Positions 1-8,338 of a stretch of DNA of 58,261 nucleotides are shown here, piece by piece. Numbering within the stretch: position 1 is the first letter of the stretch; each line of letters begins with the position of its first letter. A program made the translations under genes and the position numbers. The DNA lies in assembly GCA_035452965.1 (NCBI GenBank), contig DAOTCE010000031.1, forward strand, positions 1 through 58,261, in the 5' to 3' direction. The DNA comes from Candidatus Paceibacterota bacterium (GTDB taxonomy: Bacteria > Verrucomicrobiota > Verrucomicrobiia > Limisphaerales > UBA8199). The notes under the pieces are model-generated. The model saw nothing but the letters and a program-made list of their open reading frames with translations. It was not told the DNA's origin and made no database searches.

Positions 1-1
1 G

Positions 2-142
2 GATGTCCGCTCCTATCCCTGCCGCTCCCTGGAGAGTGCCACCAAGCTGGCCGAGCGCTTCATTGCCGGCGTCACCAAGCCCCGCCCCGCCGCCCAGCCC
101 GAAACCACCCCGGCGCCTGAGCCCCAGCCGGTGGCCGCATAG
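2..142 (+). CDS. C-terminal end of an unidentified protein (5' truncated)
   Basis: An open frame runs from the left edge of the window to a TAG at 140-142 and encodes the last 46 residues of a protein. It has a plausible helix (ESATKLAERFIAGV) followed by a Pro/Ala/Glu-rich tail. The frame is credited because a canonical intrinsic terminator begins eight bases after the stop. It converges on the terminase gene of the minus strand, so it could be host or phage. No family can be assigned from so short a tail. Confidence 0.5.
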   Translation, partial: DVRSYPCRSLESATKLAERFIAGVTKPRPAAQPETTPAPEPQPVAA

Positions 143-149
143 GTCACAC

Positions 150-178
150 ATCCCTGGCTTCGGTCAGGGATTTTTTTC
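150..178 (+). terminator. Rho-independent terminator
   Basis: A perfect 7-bp stem (ATCCCTG / CAGGGAT, 150-156 and 165-171) with an 8-nt loop is followed directly by seven T residues. It lies eight bases after the stop of the partial plus-strand gene, which it should terminate. Confidence 0.9.
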
Positions 179-336
179 TGCTCGCGAACAGAACCAACCC
201 CAAACCGCTCACTCTCGCCGCAAGCCTCACGCCGTCACAGGCCTTGCAGGTGCCAAGGCCAGCGCCGTCATTCGGCCTGCTGCTCCGTTCGCTCCCCCAC
301 CCGACCCCCAATGCTCGCCCCCCTGCCGTCCCCCAG

Positions 337-358
337 GGGGGCTGCGCCTACAGCCCCC
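337..358 (-). terminator. Hairpin at the end of the terminase operon
   Basis: An 8-bp G/C-rich stem (GGGGGCTG / CAGCCCCC) spans the last codon and stop of the large terminase gene, next to a second inverted repeat in the final codons (CTCAATTTCC / GGAAATTGAG). No T tract follows, so this may be a weak or Rho-assisted terminator. It does mark the operon end, because no minus-strand gene is seen beyond it in the window. Confidence 0.35.
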
Positions 359-1745
359 TCAATTTCCTCTGGGAAATTGAGCGGGCCTTCGTCGCCACCA
401 GATACCGCAGGCAGTCGGCGGCATCGTCACCGCCGACCCCATCCTCGTCACAATCCACCTTCAGCACGTCCTCAGGCCGACTCGGATCATGCTGCAACGC
501 CGGCAGGCATTCCACGAGCCGGGCACACCGCTCGTGGATAAACAGCCTCGCCTTCACTCCGTTCGCCGGATCACCGAACCGATGCAGGATCTCCGCCCAC
601 CCGCTCACCCGCTCCATGTTCGCCGGCTTCAAAGCAACTCCCAGCTTCGCATACTGCGACGCGACGGTTGACCCGTCGCTCTGCCGGCTGAATACATCGG
701 CGCCCGCAACAAACCTTTTCAGATCAGTAATCTCCAATCTGCGATTGGAGATTGAATGCCGCGCCAGCATCGCCGTGATCGCCGGCGCGTGGCGCTGCGG
801 CAGCCAGAGCCGCTCCGCGTGCTCATCCACCACAAACAGGTTGCCGTCACCATCCGTGCACCCGAGCAGGACGACGGTGTAGTGGGTGAATCCATAATCC
901 AAGGCGCAAAACCACTCCCGCGCCCTGGTCTCGTCGAAGTCGGACACGATATGCACCTCCCGACGCAAAGTCGTGAAGAACTGTCCGGCCGCAATATCCC
1001 AATCCCCATCCAGCCAGGCCCGGCGCTGCCATCCTGTCAACCCCTCCAGCACCCGCACGTATTCCGGGTTGTTCCACCGGTTGTCGGTCACCAGGGCCGC
1101 AATGAATCGTGTCTCGGTCTCCGCGTGCCGCTGCCACGGCTCGATGAACCGCTTGCGATACCACCCATGCCCGACACCGCCGGGATTCGTCGTCGAATAG
1201 ATGCGCGGGCGCCAATCCGGCTTCGACGTCCGGCAGCACGTCGTGATGTCCTGGTACTTCCGCGCCGTCAGCGTGGTCGCCTCCTCGATCCCGATCACGT
1301 CGTATTCCAGCCCCAGGTAAGCATCGATGTCCTTCTCGTTCTGGAAATGGCCCGCGATGATCCGCGAGCCATTCCTGAACGTCAGAATGCCCCGGAACGC
1401 CGAGAACTCGTGACCCAGGTTCGTGAACAGCTTCCGCCGCAGATCCTCAAAGTGCTCCAGGTTGGCTTTGCCCACCTTCCGCAGCAGCAGGCACTTCAAC
1501 CCCGGCACGCGTTGACAGTCGTCAACGCCCATCTGCGCCAAAAGCCAGTGGCTTTTGCCGCCGCCCCGGGCCCCGCCGTAGCCGACTGCCGTCGGCCCGT
1601 CGGCCCGGTCGCAAAGCCTTGCCGCCGCCGAGGCGGCGAGCTGGCGGCTCTGCAGGATGACGTCGGCCGCCTGGAACCGGTCCATCTGGTCCATCGGGCA
1701 CCCAGCCCGCCGCCCAACGACAAAATAGCGTTCCCAGGGTGTCAT
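348..1745 (-). CDS. Phage terminase large subunit (TerL)
   Basis: TerL is the ATPase/nuclease that packages phage DNA into proheads. The 465-residue product has a Walker A-type loop GGARGGGKS (57-65), a Walker B with catalytic Glu (DVIGIEEAT, 149-157), a coupling motif TTNPGG (185-190), and a RuvC/RNase H-like nuclease domain starting at ALDYGF (Asp283) with a late acidic motif GGDDAADCLRY near the C terminus. The ATG at 1745 was chosen because it overlaps the TGA of the small subunit (ATGA), the usual translational coupling; a longer upstream extension in this frame is low-complexity and antisense-like. It is the last gene of the operon, and no portal gene follows. All key residues look present, so the enzyme should be functional. 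Confidence 0.93.
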   Translation of the reverse strand: MTPWERYFVVGRRAGCPMDQMDRFQAADVILQSRQLAASAAARLCDRADGPTAVGYGGARGGGKSHWLLAQMGVDDCQRVPGLKCLLLRKVGKANLEHFEDLRRKLFTNLGHEFSAFRGILTFRNGSRIIAGHFQNEKDIDAYLGLEYDVIGIEEATTLTARKYQDITTCCRTSKPDWRPRIYSTTNPGGVGHGWYRKRFIEPWQRHAETETRFIAALVTDNRWNNPEYVRVLEGLTGWQRRAWLDGDWDIAAGQFFTTLRREVHIVSDFDETRAREWFCALDYGFTHYTVVLLGCTDGDGNLFVVDEHAERLWLPQRHAPAITAMLARHSISNRRLEITDLKRFVAGADVFSRQSDGSTVASQYAKLGVALKPANMERVSGWAEILHRFGDPANGVKARLFIHERCARLVECLPALQHDPSRPEDVLKVDCDEDGVGGDDAADCLRYLVATKARSISQRKLRGL

Positions 1746-2398
1746 GTCTCGACCTCCCGTGTTTGCGCCTTCAATTCCCACGTTTGCGATCCCGGATTCC
1801 CTGTTTGCGCCGCCAAAACCTTGTTTTGCGCCTCCGGCTGCCCTCCCACGACTTCGATATCCACCACTTCCCCTGGAAGTGGTTCCCCATAGATTTTCTC
1901 GAGTGCCACCTTCACCTCGACCCGCACCGCCGGCAGTTCGTCGCCCTTGCGCCGCTCGCCATCGGTGCCCAACCCCGTCGCCAGCCGCCCCAGCTTGCTG
2001 GCGATCTCCAGCATCCGGGCGATGTCGGCCAGGTTGGCATACACCTTCTCCCGAGCCATGTAGGCGTCCAGTCCCCGCTTCGCGGCGGCGATGGCCCGCT
2101 CGTGCATCACCCACTCCGTTTCACGGAGTTGGTGCTCGCGGGCCGACCACTCCGCGGCCTTACTTCGCGCCGCGGCCTCGATCGCTTCGCGCTCGACGAT
2201 GGCCAGGTGTGCGCCATAAGCAGCCACGCGCTCAGTCCATCCGAACTTCGCCGACCACCGGCGCACAAGCTGTTCACTCTTTGCTAACTTTGTTGCCACC
2301 GCAGCCGTGGACCGCTCCGGCCCCTGGCTCAGATACAAACTGAACGCGGCAAACGCCTTATCACTCTCACGCGGCTGCTTTTCAAACGGTAACGGCAC
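1742..2398 (-). CDS. Phage terminase small subunit-like protein
   Basis: The 218-residue protein has an N-terminal helix-turn-helix region (TAAVATKLAKSEQLVRRWSAKFGWTERVAAY, about 31-61), as in TerS proteins that bind the packaging site. A long, probably coiled-coil helical region (about 65-145) follows, then a Gln/Thr-rich tail. It lies directly upstream of and overlaps terL, the standard position for terS. The tail contains short repeats (AQNKVLAAQTGNPGSQ...) and may be disordered. Sequence similarity to named TerS proteins could not be tested, so the call rests on HTH, size and position. Confidence 0.75.
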   Translation of the reverse strand: MPLPFEKQPRESDKAFAAFSLYLSQGPERSTAAVATKLAKSEQLVRRWSAKFGWTERVAAYGAHLAIVEREAIEAAARSKAAEWSAREHQLRETEWVMHERAIAAAKRGLDAYMAREKVYANLADIARMLEIASKLGRLATGLGTDGERRKGDELPAVRVEVKVALEKIYGEPLPGEVVDIEVVGGQPEAQNKVLAAQTGNPGSQTWELKAQTREVET

Positions 2399-3083
2399 GT
2401 TTCATCCTTTCTTTGACCTCGGCGAGGGTCTGTTTCACCCGTAACCGCTGATCATGCGGCGGTTTCCAGTAGTGGTATCGCTCCGGCGAGTCGAACGGGA
2501 TCCTCAGCGTCCCCTCCGGCGTCAGGAATGGTAGCCGCTCCTCAGCGGCAGCCGGCGGCTCAGCCACCCCCGCCTCCGGGACGCTTGGGACGCTTGGGAC
2601 GGCACTTTCCAACCCCTTACACGTATGCGTGTGCGCACCTATAGTACTATGGCAACTTTCCAACTCACGCGCGCGAGGGTTGGAAATAGGCGTCCCAAGC
2701 GTCCCAAAATCATCAGCCGGGGAACTTGGGACGCCTGGGACGGCATTTTCCGACTCGGTTTTAGGCGTCCCAAGCGTCCCAGCCGTCCCAGACCCAAAAC
2801 TGGTCAGGGCCGCCCTCACCGACCTTGCCACGGGCAAGGCCGGCGGCGTCTTCAGTCGCAGGCTGAAGGTCCCCGGCTTCTTGTCCCCCGCCAGGGCGAA
2901 AATCCGCTTCCGGTGCTGCCCATCCTTCGGATGGACGCAGCACCCGTATCGCCCGTCAGGGTAAACCCGCAGGTGTTCACCCTTCCGGTCGCCGCCGCCT
3001 TCCGCGCAGGCCGGACACCGGGCCTGCACGACGCCCCCCGCCAGCTCGCGCACCTTCTCAAGTTTGCCCGCGTCCAGACTCAT
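2382..3083 (-). CDS. Zinc-ribbon, primase-associated phage protein
   Basis: The 233-residue protein begins with a CHC2-like zinc-ribbon region (CPACAEGGGDRKGEHLRVYPDGRYGCCVHPKDGQH, about 23-57), as in the template-binding module of bacterial and phage primases. A long low-complexity linker with repeated Gly-Thr-Leu-Gly-Thr-Pro and Val-Pro-Ser-Val-Pro units follows (about 100-180), then a conserved-looking basic C terminus. No TOPRIM or helicase domain is present; those functions lie in the next gene upstream, with a 4-bp overlap. It overlaps terS by 17 bp. It probably assists priming or origin recognition. The linker DNA is an iteron-like repeat field, described separately. Confidence 0.65.
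   Translation of the reverse strand: MSLDAGKLEKVRELAGGVVQARCPACAEGGGDRKGEHLRVYPDGRYGCCVHPKDGQHRKRIFALAGDKKPGTFSLRLKTPPALPVARSVRAALTSFGSGTAGTLGTPKTESENAVPGVPSSPADDFGTLGTPISNPRARELESCHSTIGAHTHTCKGLESAVPSVPSVPEAGVAEPPAAAEERLPFLTPEGTLRIPFDSPERYHYWKPPHDQRLRVKQTLAEVKERMKRAVTV
2578..2790. repeat. Iteron-like field of TGGGACG heptamers inside the primase-like gene
   Basis: About ten copies of GGGACG/TGGGACG occur here as clusters of alternating orientation: three plus, two minus, two plus, three minus. Several share the flank GGCA(C/T)TTTCC. Between the first two clusters lie the perfect 10-bp palindrome ATAGTACTAT (2641-2650) and the imperfect hairpin ACACG-tatg-CGTGT. The repeats also encode the low-complexity protein linker. 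The layout resembles a phage origin embedded in a replication gene, as in lambda O; that role is inference. Confidence 0.6.
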
Positions 3084-5026
3084 TCACCCGCCTCCGCCGG
3101 CAGGTCGGTCGCCTCCAGCAACCGCACCTTGCGCCAACCCCGGTTCGACTTCTTCCCATCGCGCTCGATCGAGTGCGACTTCGTCACGTGGAACACGTCC
3201 AGCATGATGTCCGGCAGCGTCCGCTCGACGACCGCCGTCGGCAGCACATTCCAGCCGTTATCCGCGCAGAACTCCGCATACGCCTGGCTGATCTCGCTGG
3301 TCGTCACGTCGCCATACTCGTGCCGCGCCATCCGCTGCTTCACGAACAGTCGCAGGCTGTCGCTTTCCGCCAGCAACGAATCAATCCGCCCCCGCTGCAC
3401 GTCGGTCAGCCTGAAATCGCCGATCTCGGCGAATTCAGCCTGCAAGCGCACAAACCCGGCCAGCGCCCACCGCAGGATGCCGCTCCCCTCCTCGCGCAGC
3501 AGCGGGACATGGAAGTCCAGGATACGCTTGACCGGCGGCGGGTTCTCATACCGCACGATTAGCAGCCGCCGCCGCCACGCTCCGGCGTCATCCTCGAGCC
3601 GGATGCACAGCCGCGAGTTGCACGTCATCACGATGTTGAAGGTGCCGAACATCGGGAAATCCCCGTTCAACCCCTTGCCTTCGCCCGAAATGGGGTCCCC
3701 GCCGACCAGCACCTTCAACATGCTGGCCCCTTTCTGCATCAGAAAATCCCCCGACACATCCGGCCCGATCAGCAGCGTCTTGTTCCGGTAGCGATACGTC
3801 TCGAATCGCTCATTCAGGCACTCCGTGCGCAGTTGGTACGTGTTCTCCAGGCCCACGAGGGCCTGGATCACCCGTACCAGCGTCCCCTTGCCGCCGTTAG
3901 CCGTGCCGTCGAGGATCAGGAACCGCTGCGGCAGGTTGTAACCGAACAACGCCAGCCCCGCCCATCGTTGCAGCAAATCGGCGTCACCGGCGCTAACCGC
4001 CGGGTAGATCAGCTCATTCAGGAATCGCGGGCACTCCGCCTCGCCGTCGAAAGCAAACGGCGACTTGTTGCGCGAGTAATCCTCAGGCGAATACCCACCA
4101 AAAGTCACATCCCCGTCCTCGCCCAGTCGCAGGACCCCGTTGGCTACGTGGATAAACCGCGACTTCGCGCGAAATGCCCCCCGCTTCTCCACGATCCCCA
4201 TGAGGGCGCTCACCACCGCCTTAAGCTTCGTCTGCGTGATCTGTATTTCGAGCGTGAACTGCCGCGACTCCCGGCTCGCTTCCAGAATCCGGCCGGAGAT
4301 CACTTCCCGGATGCTCTCAGCCGTCACCGGTCCCCAAAGGCCGGTTTCCGGCTCGTAGCGGTAGAACGTCTTCTCATCCGGATCGTAAATCACCCGGTTC
4401 TCGCGCGCATACAGCGCGGCCCAATACCGCTCGTTGATGCCGGTGACCCGCCCCTCCTTGTTGGTGTAGAACGGCTGGCCGTATTCCTTCGCCAGCGCCG
4501 CCGCGGCCTCGCGCTCCGGCGCCCCCACCCAGGGCAGCTCCCACCCATCCGGCCACCGGATGTCCGCAAATTTCACCATCACCGGCGGCGCGGCCACCAG
4601 GACGGCATACTCCATCCCCTTGGGATGCTGGCCGTAGATGGTCGAAAGCCGCCCGTTGCCGCGCCACTCAAAGCGTGGCGTGTTGCAGCTCGCCGGAAAC
4701 TCACCCTCCAGCCGCAGCCAAATCATGCCGCCGCGACTTCCGCGCGAGCGCGTTGTCGCCGCCAATGGCGGGTTTGCGGCCAGAAACGCTGCCAGGTCCT
4801 CATCTTGGTCGAAATCCAGTGCGCAAAGCCCGCCGGACATCTGCCCAAGATAGACTGCAATGTTGAACTCGCCCGACGCCAGCGCATACCGATACGCTGG
4901 GGTCTGCGTCGCCTCGAAGGGCCGCTGCGTGTAGGTCACCGCCGGCACCTTCGTCCCGCGGATGCACGGGACGAGGAACGCACCGTCGCCGAACAACCCG
5001 GTCACCTCTTCCAAAGGAGTCGCCAT
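3080..5026 (-). CDS. Phage primase-helicase (prim-pol-like N terminus, D5-type SF3 helicase)
   Basis: The 648-residue replication protein has an N-terminal region resembling bifunctional primase-polymerases: CALDFDQDED (acidic metal-ligand-like residues at 71-73), then RGGMIWLR (98-105). The middle contains a D5_N-like region, and the C-terminal half is a superfamily 3 helicase with Walker A GTANGGKGT (374-382), a downstream acidic B' region, and the TCNSR sensor-like motif. It should prime and unwind phage or plasmid DNA. The ATG at 5026 gives no overlap with the upstream gene; an upstream in-frame extension is arginine-rich and unlikely. Its end overlaps the zinc-ribbon gene by four bases, and together they form a split primase-helicase system. 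Confidence 0.85.
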   Translation of the reverse strand: MATPLEEVTGLFGDGAFLVPCIRGTKVPAVTYTQRPFEATQTPAYRYALASGEFNIAVYLGQMSGGLCALDFDQDEDLAAFLAANPPLAATTRSRGSRGGMIWLRLEGEFPASCNTPRFEWRGNGRLSTIYGQHPKGMEYAVLVAAPPVMVKFADIRWPDGWELPWVGAPEREAAAALAKEYGQPFYTNKEGRVTGINERYWAALYARENRVIYDPDEKTFYRYEPETGLWGPVTAESIREVISGRILEASRESRQFTLEIQITQTKLKAVVSALMGIVEKRGAFRAKSRFIHVANGVLRLGEDGDVTFGGYSPEDYSRNKSPFAFDGEAECPRFLNELIYPAVSAGDADLLQRWAGLALFGYNLPQRFLILDGTANGGKGTLVRVIQALVGLENTYQLRTECLNERFETYRYRNKTLLIGPDVSGDFLMQKGASMLKVLVGGDPISGEGKGLNGDFPMFGTFNIVMTCNSRLCIRLEDDAGAWRRRLLIVRYENPPPVKRILDFHVPLLREEGSGILRWALAGFVRLQAEFAEIGDFRLTDVQRGRIDSLLAESDSLRLFVKQRMARHEYGDVTTSEISQAYAEFCADNGWNVLPTAVVERTLPDIMLDVFHVTKSHSIERDGKKSNRGWRKVRLLEATDLPAEAGE

Positions 5027-5033
5027 AGTCGTT

Positions 5034-5393
5034 TCAGGCTTCGCAGCAGGCCGGCACATCCGTCCGCTGTCCTCTACCTGCCCGGATCGCCCGGCTCGTC
5101 CTGGGGCAAGCGGCGCGTCCCAACCCCTCATTAGCGGTCGTTTCGTCGGTTAAGTATCTTTTCATCAGTCCCGCCGCCCAGGCCAGCGACCCCCGGAACT
5201 CGAAGGTCCTCAGGTAGCCCCCGGCCACCCCTCGCACCACCAGGCGCCCATCACTCCGCTTGGCCAGACGGCGCCCGTGCACCGGGTTGCGCGTCTGCAC
5301 CCACACCACCCCGCGCACCGGCTGCCAGGCGCACAATTCATTGCCGCCGATGGCCGTGTTCAGCCCCGCCTTGTCACCAATTCGTGTTTTCAT
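5034..5393 (-). CDS. Hypothetical phage protein
   Basis: The 119-residue basic protein starts with MKTRIGDKAG and is rich in Arg, Gly and Trp in its first 75 residues (WQPVRGVVWVQTRNPVHGRRLAKRSDGRL). The tail after residue 85 is low-complexity. The ATG at 5393 is preferred over a farther upstream start that would overlap the neighbouring gene with antisense-like sequence. It sits between the primase-helicase and another small gene in the same operon. No known domain is recognised. Confidence 0.5.
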   Translation of the reverse strand: MKTRIGDKAGLNTAIGGNELCAWQPVRGVVWVQTRNPVHGRRLAKRSDGRLVVRGVAGGYLRTFEFRGSLAWAAGLMKRYLTDETTANEGLGRAACPRTSRAIRAGRGQRTDVPACCEA

Positions 5394-5409
5394 TCGCGAA
5401 ATTCGTATC

Positions 5410-5766
5410 TCAGTTGTTCCGAGCGGTATCGAAACCCTCCCGAACCGCCTCGTGCTCCTTGACCATCTTCTCAACGAACACCAGCCAGCGCCGGCACCAC
5501 TCCGGATCATTCTTCGCCAGCACGACGGCCCGAGCGTTGATCAGAACCCGCTGCTCTGCCGGGTTCACCAGCAGGTAAGGCCCGCCAAAAGCTTCCAGTT
5601 GCCCGGCGTGCTCCGGTCCAACCCCAACGACGCGCGGGTCAACCCACATCGCGCCGTTCCCCCCAAATACCACCTCCATAAACCCCTGGCCCCCGTCCGC
5701 GCACCGCACGGGCGTCAAAAAGAAGTCCAGCGATCCCTCGTGCCTGCTAATCAGTCGTGCCTTCAT
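5410..5766 (-). CDS. Hypothetical phage protein
   Basis: The 118-residue protein has regular alpha/beta character (GGQGFMEVVFGGNGAMWVDPRVVGVGPEHAGQLEAFGGPYLLVNP), followed by a helical, charged C terminus. A strong Shine-Dalgarno (GAAAGGAG) lies four bases before the ATG, firmly fixing the start. It sits 15 bp downstream of the PIF1-like helicase gene in the phage operon. The product is unrecognised; its position suggests a replication accessory role. Confidence 0.65.
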   Translation of the reverse strand: MKARLISRHEGSLDFFLTPVRCADGGQGFMEVVFGGNGAMWVDPRVVGVGPEHAGQLEAFGGPYLLVNPAEQRVLINARAVVLAKNDPEWCRRWLVFVEKMVKEHEAVREGFDTARNN

Positions 5767-5781
5767 AACTCCTTTCGCGTC

Positions 5782-7128
5782 TCAGTTTTCGATCTGCCGA
5801 TAGAACTCAATGGCCTCGGGCGACACATGCACGCCCTTGAACCACTCCTTGAAATTCAGCCCCGCCAGCGACCGCACCCGGGACACCGCCACGTAAGCCT
5901 GCCCCGGCTCACGGGCGGCCCGGATGTCCAGATAAGCCGAGTCCAGCGTCAGCCCCTGGGCCTTGTGGATGGTCATCGCCCAAGCCAGCCGCAGCGGGAA
6001 CTGGCTGAAGGTCGCCGACTCCGGATCATCCTGCGCATACCGCCAGGTGAACCGCTCCACGCGGATCACCCCACCGGTCTTGCTCTCCACCACCACCGCC
6101 CCCGGCTCGACATCCGTCACCGTCCCGATCTGACCGTTCACAAACAGCGGCTCGGCCCGGTTCGGCTCGTTCTTGTTGACCGTGAACATGACCAGGGCGC
6201 CGGGCTTCAGATGAAGCGCTGCGGGCGTCAGCAGGTTGCGAGTGAGAAACGCCCGTTGCAGGTCCGGCCCGCTCTGCTCCGCGTGCAACACGGTTTCCTC
6301 GCCCGGTAGCTCGGAAAGCTGAAACACGTTCCACTTGTCCACCTGAACGTTGTGCGTGAACAGCCGCGGCATCGTTGACGGCGGGTTGCTCCGCACCCGC
6401 GACTGCAGAATTCGGGCGCTGTCGCCCCAGACCCGGCCAACGCGGAAGTCCGCCAACGCGCGGACGAAGGCGGCCTCATCCTGTCGCCGCACCTTCTCCA
6501 GCAGGAACGTCCGGAACTCCGCCGCCGCCCAGGCCGGCGACTGAAAGCCCCAGTCGTAAGGCTCGGTGTCACCGGTGCGGACCGGTGGCAGTTGGAGAAA
6601 GTCGCCCGATGCGATCACCTGACACCCGCCGAACGGCTCATCCCGGCCGCGCAGGCGCCGGAACAGGAACTCGACGAATTCCAGTTGCCGCCCCGGCAGC
6701 ATGCTGACCTCGTCAATGACGAGCACCTCGCACCGCCGGACCCGGTTGAACCCCGCCAGAATTGACCGGCGCGGATCGCGCTGGAGCTGGGCGAAGTAGT
6801 CTTCGCTCGACTGCCCCGCCGCCGGCCCGATCAGCATCCCGCAGAACCGGTGTATGGTCATCCCGCCCACGTTGAGCGCGGCCACGCCGGTAGGCGCGGT
6901 GACGCTGACCCGGCGCGGACACTCCGCGATGAACGCTCGCAGTTGCGTGCTCTTCCCCGTGCCCCCCGCGCCGGTCAAAAAGCAGTTGCGGCCAGCCAGG
7001 GCGGCGGCGTGGAACCGGTTCTCCGGCGTCAACACGCTGTCAGCGACCGCCTCATAATCCGCATCCGTGAACGGGAACTTGCCGCTCCCATTCGCCTCAC
7101 CAACCTCGAAACACAAATTCGTCTGCAT
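5782..7128 (-). CDS. PIF1/RecD-like SF1B DNA helicase
   Basis: The 448-residue ATP-dependent 5'-3' DNA helicase belongs to the PIF1/RecD2 group. Visible motifs are Walker A GAGGTGKST (53-61), motif Ia TAPTGVAALNVGG-TIHRF (78-94), Walker B VLVIDEVSM (135-143), motif III GDFLQLPPV, and the late motifs TIHKAQGLTLDSAYLDI and AYVAVSRVRSLAGL typical of the family. It is near full length. It lies in the replication operon between the LuxR-type HTH gene and two small unknown genes, and probably works with the exonuclease and resolvase in phage recombination or fork restart. Confidence 0.9.
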   Translation of the reverse strand: MQTNLCFEVGEANGSGKFPFTDADYEAVADSVLTPENRFHAAALAGRNCFLTGAGGTGKSTQLRAFIAECPRRVSVTAPTGVAALNVGGMTIHRFCGMLIGPAAGQSSEDYFAQLQRDPRRSILAGFNRVRRCEVLVIDEVSMLPGRQLEFVEFLFRRLRGRDEPFGGCQVIASGDFLQLPPVRTGDTEPYDWGFQSPAWAAAEFRTFLLEKVRRQDEAAFVRALADFRVGRVWGDSARILQSRVRSNPPSTMPRLFTHNVQVDKWNVFQLSELPGEETVLHAEQSGPDLQRAFLTRNLLTPAALHLKPGALVMFTVNKNEPNRAEPLFVNGQIGTVTDVEPGAVVVESKTGGVIRVERFTWRYAQDDPESATFSQFPLRLAWAMTIHKAQGLTLDSAYLDIRAAREPGQAYVAVSRVRSLAGLNFKEWFKGVHVSPEAIEFYRQIEN

Positions 7129-7134
7129 AAATCT

Positions 7135-7449
7135 TCAATCCCGCACGTGCTGGGGCCCTTCGGCCCAGGCCGGCGCATCCGGCCTGATCAAGCCCAGGAC
7201 AATCGCCCGCCTGCACAAACTCACCGGGTCACCGACCCCGAAGAGCCGATACAACTGCGCCCGGTGGAACTCCGCCGTCTTGGGGCTGATGCCCAAGTCG
7301 GCGGCAATCTCTTTCATCCCCTTGCCGTCCCACATGCCCGCCAACACCTCACCGCGCCGGCCGAGGCGAGCCACCAGTCTCGCCAAGGCCGGATACAACA
7401 CCGGGTCAACCCACACCCGGCGCCGTTTACGCACAGATCCCGAGCGCAT
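7135..7449 (-). CDS. Small LuxR/GerE-type helix-turn-helix protein
   Basis: The 104-residue protein is almost only a GerE DNA-binding domain: a basic N terminus (KRRRVWVDPVLYPALARLVARLGRRGEVLAGM), then GKGMKEIAADLGISPKTAEFHRAQLYRLFGV with the recognition helix SPKTAEFHRAQLY. No receiver or ligand domain is present. The ATG at 7449 overlaps the end of the exonuclease gene by 23 bp; a GTG a little downstream is an alternative. It resembles effector-only LuxR proteins in phage genomes that act as late or lytic regulators. Its target is unknown. Confidence 0.7.
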   Translation of the reverse strand: MRSGSVRKRRRVWVDPVLYPALARLVARLGRRGEVLAGMWDGKGMKEIAADLGISPKTAEFHRAQLYRLFGVGDPVSLCRRAIVLGLIRPDAPAWAEGPQHVRD

Positions 7450-8110
7450 GCGCAATCTTCGCCGTGAGCTCCAGGTCGTTGCGCAAATACGCTTCCGCCT
7501 GCTTCCGGTCGCTCTGCCACAGCGCCGCGAAGGCCTTGCCGTCTCCATTCTTCGCGCCCACGCCCAGGTGCTTCGCGATGCTGTCCAGCGAACCCCGCGC
7601 CTGCCGATCGCCGAGCTGCCACACGTCGCGCAGGTCAATGAGCTGGTCGCCCCAGTAGCGCCCGCGCCGCAGGCCGAACGGAATCGGCACCCGCCGCTTC
7701 CACGACCGCCGGAACAGGAAGGGCAGGTCGAAGCCGAAGATGTTGAATCCGATCATGGGATTCATCCGCCCCATCTCCGCCTGCGTGTGCTGCCAGAACT
7801 CCCGCAGCGTCTGCGCCTCATCATCGTGGCCGATGATGACGCACCGGCCGCCCTCGGGCCCCGCCTCGCTCAGCTCGTCAAACACGAGCATCCCGATCGC
7901 GACCACGCGCCCGCTCAGCGGGTCCAGCGCCGCCTTATCGAAAAAGTCCCGGCGGTGATTCGCTTCCGCCTCGGCGATCTTGGCGGCCACTTTCTCCGGG
8001 TCCTTCATGTTGCCCGTCTTCACTTCCGCCGGGTCGAACGGTGGCAGTAGCGCTGATAGCTCGCTCTCCGCCAATGGCCCGGTTTCCACGTCAAAAACAA
8101 TGGTCTGCAT
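7427..8110 (-). CDS. DnaQ-like / PolB-associated 3'-5' exonuclease
   Basis: The 227-residue DEDD exonuclease has all three signatures: ExoI FDVETGPL (near the N terminus), ExoII IGFNIFGFDLPFL (the N-x3-FD type found in DNA polymerase B-like proofreading domains), and ExoIII YLRNDLELT with the final Asp. No polymerase domain is attached. In phage operons such stand-alone exonucleases serve repair or recombination. The gene is followed by an overlapping LuxR-type HTH gene and preceded by an intergenic block of host-like repeats. Confidence 0.87.
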   Translation of the reverse strand: MQTIVFDVETGPLAESELSALLPPFDPAEVKTGNMKDPEKVAAKIAEAEANHRRDFFDKAALDPLSGRVVAIGMLVFDELSEAGPEGGRCVIIGHDDEAQTLREFWQHTQAEMGRMNPMIGFNIFGFDLPFLFRRSWKRRVPIPFGLRRGRYWGDQLIDLRDVWQLGDRQARGSLDSIAKHLGVGAKNGDGKAFAALWQSDRKQAEAYLRNDLELTAKIAHALGICA

Positions 8111-8180
8111 AATTTCTTCAGGTAGGGCGCGTCACTCCGTGCGCGCCGGTTCAATTCGTTCGCTTTCATCCCCGTCTGAG

Positions 8181-8338
8181 AACCCCAACGGGGTTCCACA
8201 TATCAGCCCAGGGTTGGTCCGTCCGCGGACCTACCCTGGGTTTGGCCACCCCAAAAAAACCCCTCCCTCTCCCCATCGGATGGGGAGAGGGCCGGGGTGA
8301 GGGGCATCCGTGTGGATCGGTGTTCATCCGTGGTTGCC
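8181..8338. repeat. Interspersed palindromic repeat block
   Basis: The only sizeable non-coding gap in the phage operon holds three stacked inverted repeats: AACCCC-aac-GGGGTT (8181-8195), CCCAGGGT ... ACCCTGGG (about 8208-8240), and CTCTCCCCATC-g-GATGGGGAGAG followed by GGGGTGAGGGG. A phrase of the type GTGTTCATCCGTGG follows. Such phrases are, to my recollection, dispersed in Verrucomicrobiota and Planctomycetota chromosomes. Their presence here suggests that the phage module has resided in this genome for some time. Confidence 0.55.

Noticed and set aside
756..1892. Long plus-strand frame opposite the large terminase
   Set aside because: It is the Arg/Pro-rich antisense shadow of terL in high-GC DNA, with no domain or start context; similar long shadows opposite zwf, the sulfatase and the primase were also dismissed.
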